Source of the DNA: JALZDI01 sp035557095
GTDB taxonomy: Bacteria; Actinomycetota; Actinomycetes; Propionibacteriales; Nocardioidaceae
Direction: 5' to 3'
Assembly: GCA_035557095.1 (NCBI GenBank)
Contig: DATMEB010000125.1
Location: 1 to 64,000, forward strand
DNA: 64,000 bases
The notes under the pieces: model-generated
The model's input: only the letters and a program-made list of their open reading frames with translations
The model's database searches: none
What the model was told of the DNA's origin: nothing
Made by a program: the position numbers and the translations under genes
Shown: piece by piece, positions 24,976-34,404 of the stretch
Numbering within the stretch: the stretch's first letter is position 1
Layout: each line of letters opens with the position of its first letter

Positions 24976-26214
24976 GTGCCGGACCCAGGGCAGTCCACCA
25001 CGAGCAGCCTCCCGAGGCCCCAGTCCGCGGCCGCCCGGGAGCAGCTCGCCGACGCCTGGGCCTCACTGCTCGGCCGCACGGACGCCATCGCCGACGACCT
25101 CGCCCTGCAGCTCCTGGCCAACGAGCCGACCTACGCCCACGCCGGTGCCGAGATGCAGGCCGAGCTGCGAGCGTCCTGCCGCGAGCACGTGGAACGGGGA
25201 GTGCGGACCATGGCCCGGCTGGCCGAGCCCGGCGAGGAGGCGGTGCACGTCTGGCGGGAGACCGGTCGGCGTCGCGCCCGGCAGGGCATCCCGATGGACG
25301 TCGTCCTGCGCGCGTACAGCGTCGGCTGCCGGGCGGTGTGGGAGGCGTTGCTGGAGAGCTGCAACCGCGGCGACCTGAACGTCGACGAGCGCGTGCTGGT
25401 GATGGCCGGCCAGGCGATGTGGCATTCCATGGACGTGCAGACCGCCACGCTGGTCGAGGCCTACCGTCGCGAGCACGCGCGCCTGCAGCTACGCGACCTG
25501 CAGCGCCAGCACAGCCTGCTCGACGGTCTCGTCGAGGGGCGGGGGACCGACCCCGCGTTCGCGCAGGAGGTCTGCGACGGGCTCGGCCTGGCCCCGGACG
25601 AGCCGCTGGCATGCGTGGTCGCGCCCATCGACGACCCGCTGGTGGAGCCGTTGAGCACCCCCGACGACTGCCTGGAGCGGCACGGCCTGGTGTCGCACTG
25701 GCACGTGCGCGCCGGCACGTACTTCGGGGTGGTCGCGCTCGGCGAGCGCGACATGTGCACGCTCGGCCGGATGCTGGAGCCGCGGGTCAACGGGCGGGTG
25801 GCGCTCGCCCGGGTGCCCGACGGGCCCAGCGGCTTCGCGCTGGCCTACCGGCTGGCCGTCCGTGCGGCGTCCACGCTGCCCGACGGTCACCGGGGCCTGA
25901 CCACGCTGGAGGAACGATTGCCCGAGGTGCTGCTGTCCGGCAGCCCCGAGATCGTGCCGGCACTGGTTCAGGAGACGCTCGGGGAGGTGCTCGCGCTGCC
26001 GCACCAGCAGGCCACCCTGCTGCTGGACACGCTCGCGGCCCTGCTGGCGCACGACGGCTCGCCGACCCACGCGGCCGACCGGCTGTACTGCCATCGCAAC
26101 ACCGTGATCTACCGGCAGCACCGGATCGAGTCGCTGACCGGTCGCAGGCTCAACAACGCCCGCGACAAGCTCCTGCTGTCGCTGGCGCTGCTGGCGGCCG
26201 GCCGTACGTTCTGA
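24976..26214 (+). CDS. PucR-type transcriptional regulator of the importer operon
   Basis: This is a 412-aa protein. The C-terminal PucR helix-turn-helix reads ADRLYCHRNTVIYRQHRI, just before the end. The N-terminal half carries RQGIPMDVVLRAYSVG, resembling the CdaR/GGDEF-like sensory region found in many actinobacterial PucR proteins. It is divergent from livG, with 149 bp between starts, so control of the importer is likely. Start GTG 24976 is a judgement; upstream in-frame codons run towards the divergent promoter. The inducer is unknown. Confidence 0.82.
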   Translation: MPDPGQSTTSSLPRPQSAAAREQLADAWASLLGRTDAIADDLALQLLANEPTYAHAGAEMQAELRASCREHVERGVRTMARLAEPGEEAVHVWRETGRRRARQGIPMDVVLRAYSVGCRAVWEALLESCNRGDLNVDERVLVMAGQAMWHSMDVQTATLVEAYRREHARLQLRDLQRQHSLLDGLVEGRGTDPAFAQEVCDGLGLAPDEPLACVVAPIDDPLVEPLSTPDDCLERHGLVSHWHVRAGTYFGVVALGERDMCTLGRMLEPRVNGRVALARVPDGPSGFALAYRLAVRAASTLPDGHRGLTTLEERLPEVLLSGSPEIVPALVQETLGEVLALPHQQATLLLDTLAALLAHDGSPTHAADRLYCHRNTVIYRQHRIESLTGRRLNNARDKLLLSLALLAAGRTF

Positions 26215-26218
26215 GCCG

Positions 26219-26896
26219 CTACGCCGGTCGCGGGACCGAGGCGAACCCCGAGAGCGTGAACCACCGAGGCACCGCCCGGCGCATCGGCTCGGTGCCCTTC
26301 ACGTCAAGGGCACCGGCACGCAGGGAGTCGGCCCAGCCGACGTCGCCGCGCCAGATCTCGACCATGCGACGCAGGCTGCTGGTGACCGAGACGGCGACGG
26401 CGTAGCCCGGGTCGAAGTCGCACACGTCGGCCTCCTCGGCCGTGAGCACCATCCACCAGCGGCGCAGCTGCGCCTCGACGTCGGGGAAGGTGAACTGCAC
26501 GACCGTCCGGCCGTCCGGGATGGCGCCGTGGTCGACGTTGCGGTGCATGTCCCACAGCAGTAGCTTCGGGTCGAGGTCCTCGTCGCCGAGCTCGCCGACC
26601 CAGCGGGTCCCCCACACACCGAGCGCTTCGACCACGGGCCGCAGCTCGTGCCCCGCCGGGGTCAGGACGTAGCGCACCTGCCTTCCCACGGTTCGGCGCT
26701 CCACGATGCCGGCGCGCGCCAGCTGGCTCAGCCGCTTGGACAGCAGCGCGGGAGACATCTTGGGCAGACCCCGGCGCAGGTCGTTGAAGTGCTCGCTCCC
26801 GGACACCAGCTCGCGTACCAGGAGCAGGGTCCAGCGCTCATCGAGCAGCTCCATCGCCTTGGCCACGGGACAGAACTGCTGGTAGGAGGCGCCCAT
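26219..26896 (-). CDS. HxlR-family transcriptional regulator with extra C-terminal domain
   Basis: This is a 225-aa protein. Residues 1-100 form the HxlR winged helix with the usual FCPVAKAMELLDERWTLLLV opening, including the conserved cysteine at position 9. The second half resembles the sterol-carrier-like domain found in longer members of the family. HxlR proteins respond to aldehydes, quinones or redox changes. It is divergent from the methyltransferase at 27136 and ends 5 bp from the PucR gene. Confidence 0.87.
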   Translation of the reverse strand: MGASYQQFCPVAKAMELLDERWTLLLVRELVSGSEHFNDLRRGLPKMSPALLSKRLSQLARAGIVERRTVGRQVRYVLTPAGHELRPVVEALGVWGTRWVGELGDEDLDPKLLLWDMHRNVDHGAIPDGRTVVQFTFPDVEAQLRRWWMVLTAEEADVCDFDPGYAVAVSVTSSLRRMVEIWRGDVGWADSLRAGALDVKGTEPMRRAVPRWFTLSGFASVPRPA

Positions 26897-26970
26897 GCAA
26901 GCAGGCTATTGCCGTCACCCCGGCTCGGCCAGTGGCTGCGGGCACCCGACTGCGCGGTCCGGGTGGGCAG

Positions 26971-26985
26971 GTACAGATCTCGTAC
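26971..26985. promoter_or_regulatory. Candidate HxlR operator GTAC-N7-GTAC
   Basis: Two GTAC half-sites seven bases apart lie in the 239-bp gap between the divergent HxlR and methyltransferase genes. GTGGGCA is repeated on either side (26963-26969 and 26989-26995). Spaced TAC/GTA dyads are typical of HxlR-type boxes. The assignment is tentative. Confidence 0.4.
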
Positions 26986-27135
26986 TAGGTGGGCACGCCG
27001 CGCGTTCCTAGAGTCATTGACATGGCTACGACGCCGTACTCCGGTCGTCGCGGCGGGGGTCGCCAACGGACTGGGCGGGCCCAGGAGTCGCGCCCCGGAC
27101 TCGATGCTGGACCGATGCCCGAAGGAGGCAGGGAC

Positions 27136-27987
27136 ATGACTGATGTGATCAACGAGGTCGACGGTGACCGCGCCCTCAAGGCCAAGCACCGCGCGATCTG
27201 GGCGCTGGGTGACTACCCGGCCCTTGCGGCCGCAGTCATCCCCGACCTCGGTCCGCTCCTGGTCGAGGCCTGCGGGGTGGGTCCCGGTGACCGGGTGCTG
27301 GACATCGCCGCCGGGGCGGGCAATGCCGCCATCTCGGCTGCGTCGACCGGAGCGAGCGTGGTGGCCTGCGACCTCACGCCGGAGCTGCTCGATGCCGGCA
27401 GGCGGCAGGCCGAGGCGCGCGGCGTCGAGCTGGAGTGGCGTCGGGCCGACGCCGAGGCGCTGCCGTTCGAGGACGGCGAGTTCGACACGGTGCTGTCCTG
27501 TGTAGGGGTCATGTTCGCCCCGCACCACCAGGCGAGCGCCGACGAGCTGGTGCGGGTCTGCCGCCCGGGTGGAACGATCGGGCTGCTGAGCTGGACGCCG
27601 GAGGGGTTCATCGGCCAGATGTTCGCGACCATGAAGCCGTACATGCCGGCGCCACCGCCGGGCACGCAGCCGCCGCCGATGTGGGGGAGCCGCGACCATG
27701 TCCGCACGCTGCTCGGCGACCGGGTGACCGCGACCGTGGCACGTCGGCAGCGCGTTCGGGTCGACCGGTTCGCCACACCGGAGTCGTTCCGCGACTACTT
27801 CAAGGCCTGCTACGGGCCGACCGTGGCCGCCTACCGGGGCATCGCCGAGGATCCGGAGAAGGTCGCGGCGCTCGACTGTGACCTCGCGGACCTCGCCCGG
27901 CGGCACGACGTCGGGGCGGCGTCCACGGTCATGGACTGGGAGTACCTGCTGGTCAACGCGCGCAAGCGGGAGGCTGACGAGGCCTGA
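27136..27987 (+). CDS. Class I SAM-dependent methyltransferase (UbiE-like)
   Basis: This is a 283-aa protein. SAM motif I is VLDIAAGAGNAAI near residue 54. Motif II lies in VVACDLTPELLDAG, and the post-I stretch is ADAEALPFEDGEFDTVLSCVG. This is the UbiE/Cyclopropane-fatty-acid-like small-molecule methyltransferase pattern. ATG 27136 is preceded by GAAGGAGG (27121-27128), so the longer upstream frame was rejected. The divergent HxlR gene probably controls it. The methyl acceptor is unknown. Confidence 0.82.
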   Translation: MTDVINEVDGDRALKAKHRAIWALGDYPALAAAVIPDLGPLLVEACGVGPGDRVLDIAAGAGNAAISAASTGASVVACDLTPELLDAGRRQAEARGVELEWRRADAEALPFEDGEFDTVLSCVGVMFAPHHQASADELVRVCRPGGTIGLLSWTPEGFIGQMFATMKPYMPAPPPGTQPPPMWGSRDHVRTLLGDRVTATVARRQRVRVDRFATPESFRDYFKACYGPTVAAYRGIAEDPEKVAALDCDLADLARRHDVGAASTVMDWEYLLVNARKREADEA

Positions 27988-28044
27988 ACGCTCGAGGGAG
28001 CTGTCCGGGGGCGTCGCCGTCTGGCGCCCGGTTCGCCCGACCCG

Positions 28045-29421
28045 CTAGCAGCGGGGTACGCCGGGCGCGAACCCGGTGCCGCCCGAGCTCGCGAGGCGCT
28101 GGTCGGTGACCCAGGCGCCGCTGCGCAGCCGGTTCCACACGTCCGTGGTGCCGACCTGGGTGCCGGCACGCTGGCACACCACCCGCGCGAGCGCTCCGGC
28201 CGGCAGCCTGCCCGAGGTGGCGAACTCCAGTCCGGGGCCGGTATGCCGCATCACCCGGGTCGTGCCGTTGACCTGGCGGGGGTACGTGCAACGCGGGATC
28301 CGCGGGTTGAAGCCCGTCTGCGACGGCGTGCTGACGAAGGTGTCGGGCACGTAGTCGCCGTTGCCGAGCTTGTCCCACACCGGGCTCTGCCGCTCGACGG
28401 TGCCACGGGCCTGGCACAGCACGCCCACGCGCTCGCCCGCCGCCACCGTGCGTACGACCGGATGGCCGCGGCCGGGTCCGGAGCGCGCCGGGACCGAGCC
28501 GGTGCCGGTCGCCCGGAAGACGCGCAGGACACTCGCGACCGGCGCGTCGACCTGGTCGCTGTCGATGTTGATGGTCACGCGGCCGTGCCGCTCGTTGTGG
28601 TCACCGCGGTACTGCTTGGCCCGCTGGTGGTTGCGCCACACCCGGTCCGGGATGCCCCTCCAGCCGAACAGCCGGCGGGAGCCGTCCCAGCGCGCGATCC
28701 AGATCGCGTCCGGGCGCAGGTAGGCGGGGTTGTCGTAGGCGCGGGCCAGGTCGCGGGCGCCGGACGTGAGGCCGCCGTACACGCCGGCGAGGTAACCGCG
28801 GCTGTGCAGACCACGCGTCCAGCCGGAGACGAAGCGGAGCACGGCGACACGGCACCGCGCGCGGGTGGCGTTGTAGTGCTCCATGTCGAGGTACAGGGCG
28901 CTGCCGGGACGCAGTCCCAGCGCGCGCGCCCGCTCGATGGCGGTGACAGCGGCGCTGACGCCCTGCCGGACGGCCACGGCCGGCCGGATCTTCGCGGACC
29001 TGGTCCGGCTCGTGCACGGCGCCTGCCGGCCGAGGTGGATCGGCAGCAGTCGCCAGCCCATCCGGGTCACCCGACGTACCCAGCCAGGCGTCAGCTCGGG
29101 CTGCCGGCAGCTGCGCTCGGACCCGCTGATGTAGATGCCGAGGCCGCGGTACCGCGACGCCCGCCAGGCCGACATCGCCCGCAGGCTCGGCGCGGTGCAG
29201 GTGTCGAAGGCCCGCCCGCGCAGCATGGTCGCGGCCGCCTCGGCGGGGAACCGGACCGGGCTGGTCGGACCCGCCTTCGCGGCGACAGGGGCGAGTCTCG
29301 GGTCGGACGTCTGCACCGCCGCGGGTGGCGCGAACGCCAGCGTGGCGGCCGCGGCGACGGCGAGGGTCAGGACGGCGAAGCCGCGACGCGGCGAGAGAAA
29401 CGGAATGCGCACACGTGACAT
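28045..29421 (-). CDS. Secreted DUF1906 (glycoside-hydrolase-like) protein with two C-terminal SH3-like repeats
   Basis: This is a 458-aa protein. Residues 1-35 form a signal peptide with twin arginines (SPRRGFAVLTL). Residues 65-285 match the DUF1906/Rv2525c-like TIM-barrel family, seen in GLGIYISGSERSC, GSALYLDMEHY and AIWIARWDGS. Two related C-terminal units follow: WDKLGNGDYVPDTFVSTPS and WNRLRSGAWVTDQRLASSG, like bacterial SH3 repeats that bind peptidoglycan. It probably acts at the cell wall. The convergent methyltransferase gene ends 57 bp away. Confidence 0.78.
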   Translation of the reverse strand: MSRVRIPFLSPRRGFAVLTLAVAAAATLAFAPPAAVQTSDPRLAPVAAKAGPTSPVRFPAEAAATMLRGRAFDTCTAPSLRAMSAWRASRYRGLGIYISGSERSCRQPELTPGWVRRVTRMGWRLLPIHLGRQAPCTSRTRSAKIRPAVAVRQGVSAAVTAIERARALGLRPGSALYLDMEHYNATRARCRVAVLRFVSGWTRGLHSRGYLAGVYGGLTSGARDLARAYDNPAYLRPDAIWIARWDGSRRLFGWRGIPDRVWRNHQRAKQYRGDHNERHGRVTINIDSDQVDAPVASVLRVFRATGTGSVPARSGPGRGHPVVRTVAAGERVGVLCQARGTVERQSPVWDKLGNGDYVPDTFVSTPSQTGFNPRIPRCTYPRQVNGTTRVMRHTGPGLEFATSGRLPAGALARVVCQRAGTQVGTTDVWNRLRSGAWVTDQRLASSGGTGFAPGVPRC

Positions 29422-29461
29422 TCAACGTCGGCGGTGCGGCCGCCGTCAGCGAAATGCCTGA

Positions 29462-30052
29462 TCAGGAGACGTTGACCACCACGACGTTCGACCTGCGCCC
29501 TGTCGAGGGGTCGAGGACACGAAATGCGTTGGGTCCGCTCTGCCCGCTGGCGACGAAGGTGCTGAACGAGCCGCCCTCGACGCTGGCCGAGGTCGGGAAC
29601 TGCACCCAGGAGCCGCCCTCCTTGCGCTGTACCTGCAGGGAGGTGCCGTTGGCGCCGGGGTAACGGCCGCTCAGCGTCACCCGCTCGAAGGTGCTGACGC
29701 TGCCGCTGCTGGCCCGCAGCCGGATCTGCTCGGCGCGGTTCGGCTTGCGGGTCCGGGTGGGCTTGGCGGTCGCCTCAGGTGTCTCAGCACCCTCCGAAGG
29801 CTCGGCCGACGCCTCGGGGGTCGGCGACTTCGTCGGCAGCAGTGAGGGCGTGGGCAGCTCGTTCTCGTTGTTGCGGCCGGGGTCGGGCACCGAGGGAGCC
29901 GAGGTGTCCTCCTCCGAGGGCGCCAGCCCGGTGAGGTAGACGGCACCCGCCGTCAGGCCGCCGACGACCAGCCCGATCACGGCCGCGATGCCGACGACGG
30001 TCAGCGTGGCCCGGATCGCGCGACTGCGGAACTGGTCCTGGTCATGCGTCAC
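29462..30052 (-). CDS. Single-pass membrane protein with Ig-like extracellular domain
   Basis: This is a 196-aa protein. A short cytoplasmic start is followed by a membrane helix at residues 16-42. A Pro/Ser/Thr/Glu-rich linker (45-105) comes next. The C-terminal domain has a beta-rich pattern (GSVSTFERVTLSGRYPG, LQVQRKEGGSWVQFP) like bacterial Ig-like or surface adhesion modules. It starts at GTG 30052, 84 bp from the PIG-L gene. The function is unknown. Confidence 0.65.
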   Translation of the reverse strand: MTHDQDQFRSRAIRATLTVVGIAAVIGLVVGGLTAGAVYLTGLAPSEEDTSAPSVPDPGRNNENELPTPSLLPTKSPTPEASAEPSEGAETPEATAKPTRTRKPNRAEQIRLRASSGSVSTFERVTLSGRYPGANGTSLQVQRKEGGSWVQFPTSASVEGGSFSTFVASGQSGPNAFRVLDPSTGRRSNVVVVNVS

Positions 30053-30136
30053 CGGCGGCTCGTCCCTCCTCGGCTTCGGACACGTGCGGGTCCCATCCTG
30101 CCAGGCGGCAGGAAACGCCCGGACACGTACCGCGTA

Positions 30137-30889
30137 TCAGTCCTCGCCGAACCCGAGCTTGAACACCTCGAAGCTGGCCGCGTAGGTCGTGCCGAGCCGC
30201 GACCCGACCGGCCGGGTCACGCCCTCCAGGAACTCCTCGGGGTCGAAGTGCCAGCCGAGGCCGTTCAGGTAGGCGTCGTGGGCCTTCAGCGACTCGACGC
30301 CCCGCCGGAAGGTGTCCGTGACGTCGACCGCGTGCTGCGAGTACGGCGAAGCGGCCGCCCACACCTGGCGTACGCCGCCCCAGGGCGCGAGTCCGTCACT
30401 CACCTGGTCGGCGAAGATCCAGCGGTTGCCGGCGTCGCGGACAGCGTCGAGTGTGGCCCTGCCGGCGGCGATGTGGTCGGCCTGGTTGAGCGCGGACGCG
30501 CCGTCCCAGGTATCGCGGAAGTTGTTGGTGATCACGATCTCCGGCCGGTGGTGGCGTACGACCGCGGTGATCGCCCGGCGCAGCGTCACGCCGTACTCCA
30601 GGATGCCGTCGGGCATCCCGAGGAACTCGACGGTGTCGACACCCACCAGCCGGGCGGAGGTGCGCTGCTCGGCCTCGCGGACGTCGCGGCACTCCTCGGG
30701 CTCCATCCCGTCGATGCCGGCCTCGCCGCTGGTCAGCAGGCAGTAGACGACGTCCTTGCCTGCCTCGGTCCAGCGGGCGATGGCCGCGGCAGCGCCGAAC
30801 TCGAGGTCGTCGGGATGCGCGACCACGGCCAGCGCCCGCTGCCAGTTCTCGTCCACGGTGCGCAGGGGCGGCGGGGGTGAGTTCTCCAC
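30137..30889 (-). CDS. PIG-L family deacetylase (LmbE-like)
   Basis: This is a 250-aa zinc-dependent N-deacetylase fold. AHPDDLEFGAAAAI near residue 23 holds the HPDD zinc motif, and a later histidine in NQADHIAAG is the third likely ligand. The family acts on GlcNAc-type substrates in mycothiol, bacillithiol or glycolipid pathways. GTG 30889 is the most upstream plausible start before the DUF3145 promoter region; its ribosome site is weak. The upstream neighbour DUF3145 is divergent. Confidence 0.83.
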   Translation of the reverse strand: MENSPPPPLRTVDENWQRALAVVAHPDDLEFGAAAAIARWTEAGKDVVYCLLTSGEAGIDGMEPEECRDVREAEQRTSARLVGVDTVEFLGMPDGILEYGVTLRRAITAVVRHHRPEIVITNNFRDTWDGASALNQADHIAAGRATLDAVRDAGNRWIFADQVSDGLAPWGGVRQVWAAASPYSQHAVDVTDTFRRGVESLKAHDAYLNGLGWHFDPEEFLEGVTRPVGSRLGTTYAASFEVFKLGFGED

Positions 30890-31098
30890 CGGGCCAGCAT
30901 CGCACCCGGGTACACCGCCGGGACGGACCGCGTCACGCCGACACGCCGGTGACCGACACGCCGATACCGGTGAGAAGGGTGGTCTTGCTGGTGCAGATGT
31001 TCTCTGTCGTGCACAATGGGGTCCGGACTGTGTTGCTGGCCGCTCCGGGCCGAGACCGCTGGGGAAGGCGAATCTCGAGCCTTGAAGGAGGGTTCCAG

Positions 31099-31605
31099 GT
31101 GACCAGTCGAGTGGCAACACGCGGCGTGCTCTATGTCCACTCCGCGCCGTCGGCCCTGTGCCCGCACGTCGAGTGGGCGACGGCCGGCGTGTTCGGCGCG
31201 CCCGTAAGCCTGTCCTGGATCCCGCAGCCGGCCGCCGCCGGCACCTACCGCGCGGAGTTCTCGTGGCAGGGCGAGGCGGGTACGGCAGCGCGGATCGCCT
31301 CCGCGCTGCGCGGTTGGAAGCAGCTCCGCTTCGAGATCACCGAGGAGCCCAGCGCCGGCAACGAGGGCGCCCGTTTCTCCTACACCCCGGCTCTGGGCGT
31401 CTTCCATGCCCTCACGGGGGTACACGGCGACATCATGATCCCCGAGGACCGGCTCAAGGCCGCGATGTCCGCCGCCGCCCACGGCGAGACGACGCTGGAG
31501 ATCGAGCTGGCACACATGCTGGGCGGCCCCTGGGACGACGAGCTGGAGACCTTCCGGCACGCCGGTGAGGGCGCTCCGGTGCGCTGGCTGCACCAGGTGG
31601 TCTGA
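31099..31605 (+). CDS. DUF3145 family protein
   Basis: This 168-aa protein is conserved in actinobacteria and often found near the fatty-acid synthase cluster, as here. It starts with TSRVATRGVLYVHSAPSALC and contains the family stretches YRAEFSWQGEAGTA and GPWDDELETFRHAGEGA. No catalytic motif is known. Start GTG 31099 follows GGAGGG at 31087-31092. It converges on accD, with a hairpin repeat between them. Confidence 0.85.
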   Translation: MTSRVATRGVLYVHSAPSALCPHVEWATAGVFGAPVSLSWIPQPAAAGTYRAEFSWQGEAGTAARIASALRGWKQLRFEITEEPSAGNEGARFSYTPALGVFHALTGVHGDIMIPEDRLKAAMSAAAHGETTLEIELAHMLGGPWDDELETFRHAGEGAPVRWLHQVV

Positions 31606-31628
31606 CCCTCCTCCCGCCGAGATCGCAC

Positions 31629-31656
31629 GAATGCCCCGGTCGGTGCCGGGGCATTC
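31629..31656. terminator. Hairpin terminator carrying a diverged GTCGAGATTGC-type repeat
   Basis: An 11-bp stem GAATGCCCCGG / CCGGGGCATTC with a 6-nt loop lies between convergent DUF3145 and accD. The left flank (31617-31639) reads CGCCGAGATCGCACGAATGCC in part, a relative of the repeat arms at 9543. The right arm has lost most of the repeat core. Confidence 0.7.
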
Positions 31657-31688
31657 CTGCGTTCGCCGCGAACGCGGCGCACGCTTGC

Positions 31689-33149
31689 TCAGAGCGGGAT
31701 GTTGCCGTGCTTGCCTCGCGGCGAGAGCCCCGCTGCCAGGGCGTCGGACACCGCGGCCGCGATGGCGCTGCGCGTCGCCGACGGCTCCACGACCTCGTCG
31801 ACCACGCCGATCTCGACTGCCCGGTCGACGCCGCCGGCGATCTGCTCGTGCTCCTCGGCGAGCTCGGCCTCGACCTTCGGCCGGATGTCCGCTGCCACCT
31901 CGGCGAGCTTGCGCCGGTGCAGGATCCGGACCGCCGCGACCGCGCCCATGACCGCGATCTCCGCACCCGGCCAGGCGAACACCTTGGTCGCTCCGAGCGA
32001 TCGCGCGTTCATCGCGATGTAGGCGCCGCCGTAGGCCTTGCGCGTCACCAGCGTCACGCGCGGGACCACCGACTCGCCGAACGCGTGCAGCAGCTTCGCG
32101 CCGCGACGGACCACGCCGTCCCACTCCTGGCCGACGCCGGGGAGATAGCCGGGCACGTCGACCACCACGACCAGCGGTACGCCGAACGCGTCGCACATGC
32201 GAACGAAGCGCGCGGCCTTCTCGGCCGACAGCGAGTCCAGACAGCCGCCGAGCCGCAGCGGGTTGTTGGCGATGACACCGACCGTGCGGCCGCCGAGCCG
32301 GCCCAGCGCGGTGACGATGTTCGGCGCCCAGCGCGCGTGCAGCTCGACCATCGTGTCGCCGTCGAGCAGCTCGCGCACCAGCGGGTGCACGTCGTAGGCG
32401 CGCTTGAACGAGTCGGGCATGGTCTCGCTCAGGTCGACGTCCTTGACCTTGGACATCTCCAGCTGAGCCTGTCCGCCGAGCAGACCGGCGAGCTTGCGTG
32501 CCTCGCCGATCGCCTCGGTCTCACTCTCGGTCAGCACGTGCACGACACCGGAGCGGCGACCGTGCGGCTCAGGCCCGCCCAGGCGAAGCATGTCGACGTC
32601 CTCGCCGGTCACCGAGCGCACGACGTCGGGTCCGGTGACGAAGATGCGTCCCTCGGGGCCGAGGATCACGATGTCGGTCAGCGCCGGTCCGTACGCCGCA
32701 CCACCGGCCGCCGGGCCGAGCACCACGGATATCTGCGGCACCTGCCCGGAGGCGACGGTCATCGCGTGGAAGATCTGACCGACCGCGTCCAGCGAGAGCA
32801 CACCCTCGGCCAGACGTGCGCCGCCGGAGTGCCACAGCCCCACGATCGGCGCACCGTCGGAGACCGCCCGCTCGTAGGCACGGACGACGACCTTGCAGCC
32901 GTCGTTGCCCATCGCCCCGCCCATGACGGTCGCGTCGGAGCAGAACGCCACGACATGTGCGCCGTCGACGGTGCCGACGCCGGCGAGCATGCCGCTGCCG
33001 TCGTCGTCGGTGATCAGGTCCAGGCTGCCCTCGTCGAACAGGGCCGCCAGCCGGTAGTTCGGGTTACGCGGATCCTCCTCGCGCGGCAGCTTGGGCTTCT
33101 TGGCCGGCGCGGACTGTTCCTGCGGTTTCGTCTCCTGGCTGACGGCCAT
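31689..33149 (-). CDS. accD: Acyl-CoA carboxylase carboxyltransferase (beta) subunit
   Basis: This is a 486-aa member of the AccD6-type acetyl/propionyl-CoA carboxylase beta-subunit family. It transfers CO2 from carboxybiotin to an acyl-CoA. The crotonase-like core shows GLWHSGGARLAEGVLSLD and GPAAGGAAYGPAL. The second half contains VDVPGYLPGVGQEWDGVVR and RKAYGGAYIAMNARSLG, both typical. It is the last gene of the fatty-acid operon, like accD6 downstream of kasB in mycobacteria. Start ATG 33149 follows GAGGGG. There is no zinc ribbon, as expected for this class. Confidence 0.92.
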   Translation of the reverse strand: MAVSQETKPQEQSAPAKKPKLPREEDPRNPNYRLAALFDEGSLDLITDDDGSGMLAGVGTVDGAHVVAFCSDATVMGGAMGNDGCKVVVRAYERAVSDGAPIVGLWHSGGARLAEGVLSLDAVGQIFHAMTVASGQVPQISVVLGPAAGGAAYGPALTDIVILGPEGRIFVTGPDVVRSVTGEDVDMLRLGGPEPHGRRSGVVHVLTESETEAIGEARKLAGLLGGQAQLEMSKVKDVDLSETMPDSFKRAYDVHPLVRELLDGDTMVELHARWAPNIVTALGRLGGRTVGVIANNPLRLGGCLDSLSAEKAARFVRMCDAFGVPLVVVVDVPGYLPGVGQEWDGVVRRGAKLLHAFGESVVPRVTLVTRKAYGGAYIAMNARSLGATKVFAWPGAEIAVMGAVAAVRILHRRKLAEVAADIRPKVEAELAEEHEQIAGGVDRAVEIGVVDEVVEPSATRSAIAAAVSDALAAGLSPRGKHGNIPL

Positions 33150-33165
33150 GGCGAGTCCCCTCGGG

Positions 33166-34404
33166 TCAGACTGAGCGGAAGGCCAGGGCGACGTTGTGAC
33201 CGCCGAAGCCGAACGAGTTGTTGAGGGCCGCGATCGGGCCGTCGGGCAGCTTGCGCTGCTCACGCGCGATCTCGAGCGTGACGTCCTCGTCGAGGTTGTC
33301 GAGGTTGATCGTCGGAGGCACCACCCGGTGGTACAGGGCGAGCACGGTCGCCATGGACTCCAGCGCCCCGGCGGCACCGAGCAGGTGCCCCGTCATCGAC
33401 TTGGTCGAGGTGAGCAGGGTGTTCTGCGCTGCGTCACCGAGCGCCTGCTCGATCGCCTTCACCTCGGCAACGTCACCCAACGGTGTCGACGTTGCGTGGG
33501 CGTTGATGTGCGTGACCTCGTCGGGCTGCATGTCGGACTCGCGCAACGCCATCTTCATCGCCCGGGTGGCGCCGAGGCCCTTCGGGTCGGGCTGGGCGAT
33601 GTCGTGCGAGTCGGCGGTGATGCCCGCGCCGGCAACCTCGGCGTACACCTTGGCGCCGCGGCGCTCGGCATGCTCCGCGGACTCGATGACGAGCACCGCG
33701 GCACCCTCGCCGAGCACGAAGCCGTCCCGGTCGCGGTCCCACGGCCGCGACGCCGCGGCCGGGTCGTCGTGGCGCCGCGACAACGCCTTCATCTGCCCGA
33801 AGGCGGCCATCGGCAGCGAGTGGATCGCGGCCTCGGTGCCGCCGACCACGACCACGTCGGCCCGCCCGAGACGGATCATGTCGATGCCCAGGGCGATCGA
33901 CTCGTTGCCCGACGCGCAGGCCGAGACCGGGGTGTGCACGCCGGCGCGGGCGCCGATCGCGAGGCCCACGCTGGCCGCGGGCCCGTTCGGCATCAGCATC
34001 GGGATCGCCAGCGGCGAGACCCGGCGCGGCCCCTTCTCCTTGAGCGCGTCGTAGTTGTTCAGCAGCGTGGTGACACCGCCGATGCCGGACGCGATCGCCA
34101 CCCCGAGCCGCTCGTCGTCGACGTCGGCCTCGTCCATGCCGCTGTCGGCCCACGCCTCGAGCGCGGCCACCATGGCGAACTGCCCGGAGCGGTCGAGCCG
34201 CCGGGCCTTCACGCGTTCGAGTACCTCGGTGGGCTCCACCGCGATCCTCGCGGCAAGGTGGGCGCTGAGCTCCTGCGCCCAGTCCTCGGTGAGCGTGATC
34301 ACCCCCGATGTGCCCGCCAGCATGGCGTCCCAGGTCGAGGATGCGTCACCGCCCACGGGAGTGGTCGCGCCGAGACCGGTCACGACGACACGTGTGCTGC
34401 TCAT
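33166..34404 (-). CDS. fabF: Beta-ketoacyl-ACP synthase II (KasA/FabF type)
   Basis: This is a 412-aa condensing enzyme of the elongation step. Cys163 lies in VSACASGNES, His303 in NAHATSTPLGD, Lys335 in STKSMTGH and His340 in TGHLLGAAGA, so the C-H-H plus lysine active site is intact. ATG 34404 begins the conserved TRVVVTGLGATTPVG and has GAGAGG about 11 bases upstream. A longer start at 34440 lacks support. It lies between acpP and accD. Confidence 0.93.
   Translation of the reverse strand: MSSTRVVVTGLGATTPVGGDASSTWDAMLAGTSGVITLTEDWAQELSAHLAARIAVEPTEVLERVKARRLDRSGQFAMVAALEAWADSGMDEADVDDERLGVAIASGIGGVTTLLNNYDALKEKGPRRVSPLAIPMLMPNGPAASVGLAIGARAGVHTPVSACASGNESIALGIDMIRLGRADVVVVGGTEAAIHSLPMAAFGQMKALSRRHDDPAAASRPWDRDRDGFVLGEGAAVLVIESAEHAERRGAKVYAEVAGAGITADSHDIAQPDPKGLGATRAMKMALRESDMQPDEVTHINAHATSTPLGDVAEVKAIEQALGDAAQNTLLTSTKSMTGHLLGAAGALESMATVLALYHRVVPPTINLDNLDEDVTLEIAREQRKLPDGPIAALNNSFGFGGHNVALAFRSV

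Noticed and set aside
28007..28030. A short GC hairpin after the methyltransferase gene
   Set aside because: The stem is only about 5 bp with imperfect flanks; it is too weak to call a terminator.
30877..31098. A 74-residue extension of DUF3145
   Set aside because: It lies in the divergent promoter region and is out of family length; GTG 31099 has a strong ribosome site.
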